This document shows, one piece after another, positions 7,349-14,981 of a stretch of DNA of 17,723 nt; positions within the stretch are counted from its first letter, which is position 1, and each line of letters begins with the position of its first letter. Origin of the DNA: CAYTRP01 sp964625145 (GTDB lineage: Bacteria > Sumerlaeota > Sumerlaeia > SLMS01 > JAHLLQ01). Under the pieces are notes generated by a model. That model worked only from the letters and a program-made list of their open reading frames with translations. It did not search any database and had not been told where the DNA came from. The position numbers and the translations under genes were made by a program. The stretch covers positions 1 to 17,723 of the forward strand of contig CAZVAQ010000071.1 of assembly GCA_964625145.1 (NCBI GenBank), given 5' to 3'.

Positions 7349-9436
7349 TCACCGCGGACGGATGCGGGCGATTTCGCCGACCATGGCGGTCAGGCGCCAA
7401 TCGGCACCCGCGCGTTCAAATCGCATCGCCAGCGGTGTCTGGCTCTCGACGAGTGTCATCCGGGGACGCGGTTCAGCGACACCGCGCTCCAAACCCGTGA
7501 TTCGCCAATCCATCGCAACCTGCGCGCGATCGTCCCAGTAGAGTGATTCCTCGCGCTTGATAAACTCCAAGCGCACGTCGTCGTGCACCGTCGCCAAAGT
7601 CACCACACGATCCAGCAAAGTGCGGCCGGTCGTACCACCGGCACGCGCCAGGTCATTCTCTGTGGCGAGCACCTTGCCCTGATAGCTCGGCAGGTTGATT
7701 CGCAGGTTGATCGACGAATCAATCTGCCGGCGGATGCGCGACAGGTAATCAGGATTTGTCTGCAGCGGGGTTTGGTCCGGATCGTACAACGGGTTTGGCT
7801 CCAGAAGCGCGAACACTGCCTGGACCGGAGTGGGAGTCCCACTCGGCGTTGAAATCGGCGTCGGCGTGGGCTCCGGCGTCGCCGCGGGTGTCGGAGTCGG
7901 CGCCGGGGTCGGCGTGCCTAACACGACCGGAGGTGGCACAAAGCGCGGCGACGTCGTGGGCGTTGCCGTCGGTTGCGGGACAGGAGTTGGTGAGGGCGTC
8001 GGTGTAGGCTCAGGTGTTGGCTCTGGCGTTGGCTGCGGCGTAGGTGTTGGTGCCGTCGCAATGATCAGTGGCTCTGGCGTTGGAGTCGTCGCGAGGATCA
8101 ATGGCTCTGGGGTCGGAGTCGCCTCAATGACGACCGGATGATCAATGACGGTTGTCTGGTTCGCGGGGTCGGAGACTTCCGTATCCGGTGAGGTGGACGG
8201 CGAGGCAACCTCTACGGACTTCGGCTTCCGTCCGTCGTCCTTGTAGACGATGGAATACACCAGATAGCCAACGCCAATCAGGAGCACAAAGCTCACGGCC
8301 ACCAGGCCCAGGATCGCCGGCACGATGTAACGCATATACGAGGTGGACTTCTTTTCCGGCTTCGGAGCGGCCTTCGGGATGGAGGGCTTTGTCGTCGCCG
8401 TGGGTGACACCGGCTGCGGCGTCTTGTCCGGATCCCCTCCGCTAACTTCCGTTGCGGCCTTCGCCGCATTGCTCAGGAACATCGGCAGGGTGTCGTCCGA
8501 ATTGTTCGCCAACAACTCGGCCAGCGCGCGGGACTTGAAAGGCTCCAGCGCGACACCGATATCCTCCACCAGTTTGCTCGCGCTCACAGGCCGGTCACCG
8601 GGCTCCTTGGACAAGCCACGCTCGATGACCTCCCACAGCAGCGGAGGCAGGAAGTGATTGACCCGATGGATCGGCGACGGCGGCTCCTGCAAGTGCGCCA
8701 TCAACATCGCCGTGGTCGTGATCGCCTCGAACGGATATTGGTTCGTCAGCAATCGGTAGATCATGATGGAGAACGAGTAGATATCCGCCGCCGGCGTGAT
8801 CGCCTTCCCCATGATCTGCTCGGGGGCCATGTAGGCCGGCGTCCCCAACGTCTGCAGGTCCATCGTCTTGAACGCGTTCTCCATCTCCACCTTCGCGATT
8901 CCAAAGTCCATGATCTTGGGAATTCGCTGCGGCAACGTGATGACGATGTTTTCCGGCTTGATGTCCCGGTGAACGATTCCGCGCGCATGGGCCGCGTCCA
9001 GACCGCTGGCAATCTGTCCCATGATGTCCAGCACCGCCGAGATGGTCAGCTTGTTCGTCTGGGACTTCAGGAACTTGTCCAGGACCACCCCCTCCACAAA
9101 CTCCATCACGATGAAGCTGGGCTTGGATAGATCGTTGGAGACGGAAACGTCGAAGATTTGGACGATGTTGTGATGCACCAGCTTGGCCATCGTGAGCGCC
9201 TCGCGCTCGAACCGGCCAAGGAAGCCCTCCTGCGAGCACAGCTCCGGCTTGGGTACCTTGATCGCCACAGTCCGGCGCAACCGGACCTGGCGGGCCCGAA
9301 AGACCGAACCCATGGCACCTTGGCCGATCTGCTCATCCAACACATAGCGGTCGTCCAGAGTGGCTCCCACCAACTCATCGATGCTAAACAGCCTGCCATG
9401 GACAGGGGTCTCTTGGGGGGTACTCTGGCTCGCCAT
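7349..9436 (-). CDS. Transmembrane Hanks-type Ser/Thr protein kinase with Thr-Pro stalk and outer C-terminal domain
   Basis: A 695-aa membrane kinase laid out like PknB-class receptors. The kinase domain (about 31-300) is complete: GQGAMG P-loop (38-43), Lys60, αC Glu79, HRD with Asp158, Lys160 and Asn163, DFG with Asp177, APE (204-206). Residues 301-368 are a juxtamembrane linker, 369-398 one membrane helix, and 435-537 a Thr-Pro-Glu stalk containing two near-identical PTPEPLI units. Residues 540-695 form a folded outer domain ending AQVAMDWRITG... and MRFERAGADWRLTAMV, strand patterns reminiscent of NTF2/SnoaL-like folds; that is only a guess. No PASTA repeats are present. The signal sensed and the substrates are unknown. 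The ATG at 9436 lacks a strong ribosome binding site. It is divergent from the secreted repeat protein (138 bp) and convergent with the cyanophycinase-like gene. Confidence 0.93.
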   Translation of the reverse strand: MASQSTPQETPVHGRLFSIDELVGATLDDRYVLDEQIGQGAMGSVFRARQVRLRRTVAIKVPKPELCSQEGFLGRFEREALTMAKLVHHNIVQIFDVSVSNDLSKPSFIVMEFVEGVVLDKFLKSQTNKLTISAVLDIMGQIASGLDAAHARGIVHRDIKPENIVITLPQRIPKIMDFGIAKVEMENAFKTMDLQTLGTPAYMAPEQIMGKAITPAADIYSFSIMIYRLLTNQYPFEAITTTAMLMAHLQEPPSPIHRVNHFLPPLLWEVIERGLSKEPGDRPVSASKLVEDIGVALEPFKSRALAELLANNSDDTLPMFLSNAAKAATEVSGGDPDKTPQPVSPTATTKPSIPKAAPKPEKKSTSYMRYIVPAILGLVAVSFVLLIGVGYLVYSIVYKDDGRKPKSVEVASPSTSPDTEVSDPANQTTVIDHPVVIEATPTPEPLILATTPTPEPLIIATAPTPTPQPTPEPTPEPTPTPSPTPVPQPTATPTTSPRFVPPPVVLGTPTPAPTPTPAATPEPTPTPISTPSGTPTPVQAVFALLEPNPLYDPDQTPLQTNPDYLSRIRRQIDSSINLRINLPSYQGKVLATENDLARAGGTTGRTLLDRVVTLATVHDDVRLEFIKREESLYWDDRAQVAMDWRITGLERGVAEPRPRMTLVESQTPLAMRFERAGADWRLTAMVGEIARIRPR

Positions 9437-9477
9437 CGGTGGTCTCGTTTCTGGCTCTGTGTGCAGGCGCCTTGATC

Positions 9478-9519
9478 CCGGAGGAGGGGGTAGTCAGACA
9501 ATCCAAAAAACTCCTCCGG
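9478..9519. repeat. Perfect 9-bp inverted repeat in the divergent kinase spacer
   Basis: CCGGAGGAG (9478-9486) and CTCCTCCGG (9511-9519) flank a 24-nt spacer containing a run of five G and a run of six A. It lies about 40 bp from the kinase start and 6 bp upstream of a candidate -35 for the + strand gene, the right place for an operator acting on one or both divergent genes. No terminator-type T-run follows. Confidence 0.45.
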
Positions 9520-9525
9520 TTGGCG

Positions 9526-9554
9526 TTGACGAGTCCCGCCACCCCCCGTTGTAT
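9526..9554 (+). promoter_or_regulatory. Candidate sigma70-type promoter for the secreted repeat protein
   Basis: TTGACG (9526-9531) is a 5/6 match to the -35 box. After 17 nt comes TTGTAT (9549-9554), a poor 3/6 -10 box. Position upstream of the gene start at 9575 is sensible, but the predicted leader is very short. Treat as tentative. Confidence 0.35.
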
Positions 9555-9574
9555 CGGTCCGAGGACGTGAGGAG

Positions 9575-11335
9575 ATGAGACATTTGGTGGCCACAGGAAG
9601 AAACTTGGCAATACCCTCCCTCGCCGGGGCCCTTCTCCTGCTTGCAGCGCAAGGCCCCGCGGACGTCATCCACCTCAAGAACGGCAATTGGTTCGAAGGG
9701 GTCGTCATCGAGGAGAGCGGCGAGCGGGTGGTTGTTTCCACCGCCACGGGGGAAATACCATTGAGATGGGACGTCCTGGAACGAATCGACCGGGGAACCG
9801 AGGAGAAGAACCTCGAGCTCTCCATCGCCGCAGCTATCAAGACCGGGAACGCCCTCAAGGCCTTGGGGCTGGTCGCCGACGCCTTGGAGACCATAGATTC
9901 AGACTTTCCGGCGCGCTACATGGTCACCAACGACCGCGACTTCATGGCCGTCATCCGCCGGATGCCGCGGGAGCATTCCCCCGATGTTCGCATCCTCCTA
10001 CTACGGATCAGCAATTCAAACCGACTCACCCCGGCGGGGAGAGTCCAGCTCGCGCGCCTGATGGCCGAGCTGGAAGCTCCCCTCGAGGCCAGCGACCTGA
10101 TGATGGCTGCCGGAGTGGGATTCCTGGCGTCGGATCGTGACGCAGGGACATGGGCACGATCGTTCCTGAACCGCACCATCCGACGCCTCATCTATGAGAA
10201 TCGCTCGACGGAAGCTGTCGAACAGCTCGAGCGGCTGCGCCTGATCGATTCGGAACTGGCGGACCTCTCAGCAGAGCCAATGATGGCGCTGGCCCGCGCC
10301 GCCCGGGCCCGCGACCAGCAAGAATACGAGCTGGCCCTCCGACTGCTCGACGAGGAGCTCGCCGTTGAATATCCTGCCATCGCCGAAAACAGGACCTCCC
10401 ACGTTCTGCGGCACCTGCTCCGCTGGGCCGAAGCCCAAAACCGCGAGGAAGACGCCATCGAATGGGTTGCGCGCTGGGTCGAAGAACGCATGCCCCTGGC
10501 CGCGCTTTCCGCCGAGCAGGCCCTGATATCTTCATGGGCAAGCACCCGCATGCGAAATGGCGATCCGGCCAGTGCCCTGGCCATCATCGAATCCCTGCCG
10601 GAGCGGCAATGGAACGGTGACCTGGAAGTCCTGTGGAAGCGGGCGCGCTTCGAAGCGGACAGACGCACGGTTGACGAGCGCAACCCGGCCGACCTGTTCC
10701 AACTGGCTTTGTGGGCTTCCGAGAACGACCTGACAGACGAGGCCATCAATCTGCTGGAGCGGATCCGGCAAAATCCAATACTCAAGGAACCCGCCGACAA
10801 GTTGGTCGAGCAACTCAAGCACGACCGCGATGTCGACATCCTGCAGCGCGCCGTCGAGGCATTCGACGAAGGGTTGATGGAGAAGGTCGTCAACATCTGC
10901 GGCGAGATGGAACTCAATCCCGGTCGCGAATCACCGGTGCAAAAGCAGGCCCAGGACTTGGCAGCCCTCGCGCGACGAAACATCCTTGTGGAGCAGGAAA
11001 AGCGCCCCTACATCGCCGAGGCACATTACCAGGAGGCCGAGCGGGCCTATCACATGGACCGGTTGGATGAAGCCTGGAAGATCATCGACACGATCCTGAC
11101 CCAATACGCGGAAACACCCGCAGCCGCGCGCGCCGTGCAACTGCTGCCCGAAGTGGCGCGGGCGCTGGAGATGGAACTCCTCGAAGGCCGCCGGTTCAAT
11201 CTCCCCGCTTCGGCACGCGTGGACACGGTCCTGTCCACAGCGAGCGAAGACCTACTCGGCGAGGAAATCCGCCGCATGGTCGAGATGCCGTTCGGCGAGC
11301 AAAACGATCCCGCCGCCGTCCCAACCCGCAATTAG
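9575..11335 (+). CDS. Secreted helical-repeat (TPR-like) protein with N-terminal beta domain
   Basis: A 586-aa protein with an export signal (core about 11-25, LAIPSLAGALLLLAA). Residues 29-72 form a small beta-rich unit (DVIHLKNGNWFEGVV...GEIPLRWDVLERI), a pattern common at the mature N-terminus of secreted proteins in planctomycete-like bacteria, with no function I can assign. Residues about 78-560 are almost all amphipathic helices in TPR-like pairs (for example AHYQEAERAYHMDRLDEAWK near 489), so it is probably a periplasmic or outer-surface scaffold. Start choice is uncertain: GAGGAG (9569-9574) touches the ATG at 9575, while GAGG at 9561 is well spaced for it; an in-frame TTG at 9584 would suit the nearer site. 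Both neighbours are Ser/Thr kinases on the opposite strand, and its TAG overlaps the stop of the downstream kinase by 3 bases. Confidence 0.85.
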   Translation: MRHLVATGRNLAIPSLAGALLLLAAQGPADVIHLKNGNWFEGVVIEESGERVVVSTATGEIPLRWDVLERIDRGTEEKNLELSIAAAIKTGNALKALGLVADALETIDSDFPARYMVTNDRDFMAVIRRMPREHSPDVRILLLRISNSNRLTPAGRVQLARLMAELEAPLEASDLMMAAGVGFLASDRDAGTWARSFLNRTIRRLIYENRSTEAVEQLERLRLIDSELADLSAEPMMALARAARARDQQEYELALRLLDEELAVEYPAIAENRTSHVLRHLLRWAEAQNREEDAIEWVARWVEERMPLAALSAEQALISSWASTRMRNGDPASALAIIESLPERQWNGDLEVLWKRARFEADRRTVDERNPADLFQLALWASENDLTDEAINLLERIRQNPILKEPADKLVEQLKHDRDVDILQRAVEAFDEGLMEKVVNICGEMELNPGRESPVQKQAQDLAALARRNILVEQEKRPYIAEAHYQEAERAYHMDRLDEAWKIIDTILTQYAETPAAARAVQLLPEVARALEMELLEGRRFNLPASARVDTVLSTASEDLLGEEIRRMVEMPFGEQNDPAAVPTRN

Positions 11336-14300
11336 CTTCTCGGGTCCCAATCGTCCAGATCATCCAGATCGGACGCCAGCGAGCTTCTGCGCGCCGCGGG
11401 CACGGGAGTATCGACCAACAACTCCCTCTCGATATCGGTAATGGAGCGCGGCCGATCGGCCGGCAAGTCGAGCTCTGAAGGGATCCCGGAGCTTTCAACC
11501 GCTGACGCGACCGAATCGTCCGATGATCCGGGCAGTGGCACCGGCTCTGAAGTGGGCTCGAGCTCATCAAACTCCGAGAAGAGCTGGCGGGCCGCCTCGC
11601 GAGAGATCGACGAATCCACGTCCAAGTCCGAGCTGAGACTTGTCACCGCCTTGCGTGGGATGGATGCGAATCCGGAGGGAGTTGCAACGGGACCCGCCTC
11701 CGGCTCCAACGGAATTGGGCTCGGCTGCGAGTCTTCCTTGTCCTCCGTCACTTCCTCCGCAGCCGCGGAGACATCGACCTTTGGGAGAGGAGACTTCTGG
11801 ACCCCACGGGTGGTGCTGGTCGCGTGACGGGTTGGAGTGTGACTTCGCGGGACAAACTTCTCCAGCCGGTCTTCTTCCTGCTCTTCGAACAGGTCCAACT
11901 CATTGCCAAGAACCTCGTCCTCGGACTCCGCGCTGGGATAAGCCGATGGCACTATTTGGCGCGGCGCAGGATTGGTGGCACCGGTGGAATCATCCAGCAA
12001 CTTTGCCGCCGGTGTGCGGTTGTCGCGCGGACCTTCGCCCGTCATGATCGGAACCAGTGGCATGCCCTCGTTGCGGGTGTATTCCAGGCGCGCGGGATTG
12101 CCGCCAAGGGCCAGGAACGCTTCTTCCAATGCGCAACGCAGGTCCAGGGCCGATTGATACCGGTCCGCCGAGTTCTTCTCCAGGCACTTCATCACGATCG
12201 CGTCGATCGATTCGGGAATCGTGATGCAGATCGAGCGGGGATTCGTGGGAATCACGTTCACCTGCTGGTAGGAAATGTCCCCTGAAATGAAAGGCGGCGA
12301 GCCCACCAGCATCTCATAGATGATGATGCCCACGGAATACAGGTCCGAGCGCTGGTCGATGCGCCCGCCATGAACCTGCTCCGGCGACATGTAGCGCGGC
12401 GTCCCGATCAATGCACCGGTCGGCGTGAAGGTCGCCTCCTCGATGTGCACAATCCCAAAGTCCGTGAGCTTCACCACGTTGCCCGGCGCGATCATGATGT
12501 TGTCGGGCTTGATGTCGCGATGGATGATCCCCTTGCGATGCGTGGTGTCCAATGCATCGCACACCTGGATCGTCCAATCCAGGATCGTCAGGATGTACTC
12601 GGTGTCCACCTCGAAGGTTTCCTGGAACTTGTCCTCCACGATGTCGCGCAATGAAGGACCATCCACGAACTCCATGGCGATGTAGGACTGGCCGTAGGTG
12701 TTCGAGATGTTGTAGTCGAGGATGTTGACGATGTTCCGGTGACGCAGCGTCGCCGCGATGCGCGCCTCGCGGAAGAACCGGTCGATCGCCTTGTCGCTGC
12801 TCGACAATCCCTCGCGCAGGATTTTCATCGCCACCGTCGTGTTGGTCTTCAGGTCCTGCACCTTGTGGACAACGCCCATGCCGCCCGAACCCACCTTGGC
12901 GACATACTGGTAACGCCCCATCGCGTGATCGCCGATCAGCTCGCGCATCCGCGGATCGATCGCGCCGTCATTCTCCAGGCTGTTGATCCGGTTCTGGTAC
13001 TCGTTGATCTTGGCCTGGATGTCGCGGAAGTCCGGATCGAACTCCTTGATCAAGGTCGCCGCTTCCAACGCCAGGTTCCATTGCTCGGTCCCCTGGAATG
13101 AGATCATGACGTCGTACAGGTGCTCGAGATCCTCCACCTCCAGCACCGGGATGGACTGAAAGCGCTGGAACGCGGCCTTCAGGTCTCCCGCGCGGTACAA
13201 GGCCACGGCAATCCGGCGGCCGGCCTTCATGCCGAATTCGGGGAAATTGCCCGCCTTGCGGTATTCCTTCATCGCCCGCTCGATGTTGTTGCGCTCAAGG
13301 TACATGTCGCCAAGCTTGAGCCGCACCTCACAAGCCTCGGGATCCTGCAGCAGGATCTGCTCGCAGGCCTGGATCATCCGCGCGCGAATGTCCTCCAGCC
13401 CGGGATCGAGCCCCAAGGCCCGCTCCGCGAAGATCAGCGTCCGGCGCCAATCGCGCCGCTCCGCGAAGAAATTGGCCAGGAACGCCAATTGCCGCTCGCT
13501 GACATCGGGGAGCCGCTCCAACAGCGAATCCAGCGGCTCCAGGATCTGCCGGTAATCGTCGTATCCCAACTCCAACACATGCAGGTACGAGTCGAACGCA
13601 TTGCGCCAGCGCCGGTTGCGCCAATGCAGCTCGGCAAGTTGCAACTCGGTGTTGACCTTGATCTCCCAATCCGGGTCGCGCGGCGTGTTGCGTTGCCGCC
13701 AGGTGTCGAACTGCGAGTCGGTCCCGATGACATCGTGCTCGTTGATGTATTGGAGCAGGTACACCGCCGTGTCGATCTCACCGCGCTGCTCGAGAAGGAT
13801 CGCGATCTCGTTGAGCAGCGACTTGATGTCCCCATCCATCCGCACCCGCGTCAGGTACTCATAGGCGAGCCGGAAGTCCTCCATGTCGATCAGCACCCGC
13901 GCCAGTTGCCGCACCAGCGGCGTGCTGTGGGCGATCACGTCCGGGCCGGCCTGCCGCGCGATCTCCAGCGCTTCCTCCGTCTTGCCGGTCAACAGCGCGA
14001 CCTGGCAGCTCTCGCGCATCAGCGCATTCGTGGCGGACTTGTCGTGCCGGACCATGATGCGCAGACGGCCGAGAAAGGCATGATAAGCCTCCAGTGTCTT
14101 CTCGTCGAGCTCGCCATCCTCCAGCAACTGGCGATAGAGGCGATGGGCCTGCTCGCTGTTGCCACCGCGTTGGTAGATCTCCGCAAAGAACACCGCCACA
14201 TCCGCCGGCAGCGGATACAGCGCATTCAGCCGCTCGAAGTGGGCGCACACCATCTCCAGGTCGGTGATGCCCAGAGCCAACGCCGCGCGATAGTGCTGCA

Positions 14301-14700
14301 GCGCGACGCGGTACTCGCCGCGTATCAACTCGATCTCGCCCAGCGAGCGATGGACGTCGGCAGAATCGGGATACTGCCGGGCCAGTTCGTTGAGCTTCGA
14401 CTGGAAGCGCCCCAGCGCCTCCGCGTCGATGTCCTCCAGGCTGTCGATGTCGGCAAGGATCTCCGAGGCCTGCGTGATCAGGTAGCTGATCGCCACCGCC
14501 TGTTGAATCTTCAGGTCGCTGGGGTTGGCCTCGCTGACCTTCTCGTAGACAGCCCGCGCCTGCGAATCGAAGCGGCCCGCCCGCAGGTACGTCTGCGCAA
14601 GCTGGTGCAGCAACTTGCGATTGCCCGGATGCGACCGGCAGGAGGCCTCCAAGGCCTCGATGGTACGGTGCATGATCTCGTGGCGCGGCGACGGTGGCAT
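11332..14700 (-). CDS. Giant soluble TPR-Ser/Thr protein kinase with acidic disordered tail
   Basis: A 1122-aa protein with no membrane segment. Residues 1-575 are helical TPR-type repeats (clear units near 115-145, 165-195, 455-485). The Hanks kinase follows at about 597-865: GSGGMG (604-609), Lys626, Glu645, HRD with Asp729, Lys731, Asn734, DFG with Asp747, SPE instead of APE (772-774) and a late Arg847. All catalytic residues are intact, so it should be active. Residues 880-1122 are disordered, rich in Ser, Pro and acids, with a short acidic motif repeated. Kinase-first, TPR-last is the commoner order; here it is reversed. The start is uncertain: ATG 14700 is chosen, but GTG 14742 (14 more residues) and ATG 14673 are possible and none has a strong ribosome binding site. 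It ends tail to tail, overlapping the secreted repeat protein gene. Confidence 0.93.
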   Translation of the reverse strand: MPPSPRHEIMHRTIEALEASCRSHPGNRKLLHQLAQTYLRAGRFDSQARAVYEKVSEANPSDLKIQQAVAISYLITQASEILADIDSLEDIDAEALGRFQSKLNELARQYPDSADVHRSLGEIELIRGEYRVALQHYRAALALGITDLEMVCAHFERLNALYPLPADVAVFFAEIYQRGGNSEQAHRLYRQLLEDGELDEKTLEAYHAFLGRLRIMVRHDKSATNALMRESCQVALLTGKTEEALEIARQAGPDVIAHSTPLVRQLARVLIDMEDFRLAYEYLTRVRMDGDIKSLLNEIAILLEQRGEIDTAVYLLQYINEHDVIGTDSQFDTWRQRNTPRDPDWEIKVNTELQLAELHWRNRRWRNAFDSYLHVLELGYDDYRQILEPLDSLLERLPDVSERQLAFLANFFAERRDWRRTLIFAERALGLDPGLEDIRARMIQACEQILLQDPEACEVRLKLGDMYLERNNIERAMKEYRKAGNFPEFGMKAGRRIAVALYRAGDLKAAFQRFQSIPVLEVEDLEHLYDVMISFQGTEQWNLALEAATLIKEFDPDFRDIQAKINEYQNRINSLENDGAIDPRMRELIGDHAMGRYQYVAKVGSGGMGVVHKVQDLKTNTTVAMKILREGLSSSDKAIDRFFREARIAATLRHRNIVNILDYNISNTYGQSYIAMEFVDGPSLRDIVEDKFQETFEVDTEYILTILDWTIQVCDALDTTHRKGIIHRDIKPDNIMIAPGNVVKLTDFGIVHIEEATFTPTGALIGTPRYMSPEQVHGGRIDQRSDLYSVGIIIYEMLVGSPPFISGDISYQQVNVIPTNPRSICITIPESIDAIVMKCLEKNSADRYQSALDLRCALEEAFLALGGNPARLEYTRNEGMPLVPIMTGEGPRDNRTPAAKLLDDSTGATNPAPRQIVPSAYPSAESEDEVLGNELDLFEEQEEDRLEKFVPRSHTPTRHATSTTRGVQKSPLPKVDVSAAAEEVTEDKEDSQPSPIPLEPEAGPVATPSGFASIPRKAVTSLSSDLDVDSSISREAARQLFSEFDELEPTSEPVPLPGSSDDSVASAVESSGIPSELDLPADRPRSITDIERELLVDTPVPAARRSSLASDLDDLDDWDPRS

Positions 14701-14883
14701 GCTGATCCCGGCAAGGGGGGGGTGCAGGGAATAGCCGCGCACTCCGGGCGGCGAAGCGCGGGCAACCCTCTAATGAGAGTCCATGTCTGGGGGCGGCAGG
14801 GATTGAAAGCAAGCATGAAGAGGCCCGCTCACGGCCAGCTCGAAGGGGGGACAATTCTCCCGGCCGGACCCCTTACTTATCGT

Positions 14884-14911
14884 TTGCTTGGAACTGTCGT
14901 CTTGGTATAGC
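14884..14911 (+). promoter_or_regulatory. Possible sigma70-type promoter for the GHL10 gene
   Basis: TTGCTT (14884-14889), 16 nt, then TATAGC (14906-14911), about 70 bp before the ATG at 14982. The 281-bp divergent spacer holding it contains no gene that I can support. Other than G-runs at 14715-14722 and 14845-14850 and short weak palindromes, I see nothing else in it. Confidence 0.3.
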
Positions 14912-14966
14912 CACCACGCGAAACCTAGACGAAAGCCTCACTCCCCCACACACCCAAACCCCAGCC

Positions 14967-14972
14967 GAGGAG
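14967..14972 (+). promoter_or_regulatory. Ribosome binding site fixing the start of the GHL10 gene
   Basis: GAGGAG lies 9 nt before ATG 14982. It is too close to the in-frame TTG at 14976, so ATG 14982 is the better initiator. Confidence 0.7.
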
Positions 14973-14981
14973 CAATTGCTG

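Noticed and set aside
7860..8130. Possible CRISPR or minisatellite array
   Set aside because: The periodicity comes from Thr-Pro/Glu-Pro codons within one kinase gene. Repeat units are short and variable with no unique spacers.
7756..8141. Gly-Val repeat proteins on the + strand
   Set aside because: They are the reverse strand of the Thr-Pro stalk codons of the membrane kinase, not real genes.
13120..14910. 596-codon open frame on the + strand opposite the TPR-kinase
   Set aside because: It is antisense to a strongly supported gene with clear TPR and kinase motifs. Its product is a Leu/Val/Arg/His-rich sequence without any domain, typical of long antisense frames in GC-rich DNA.
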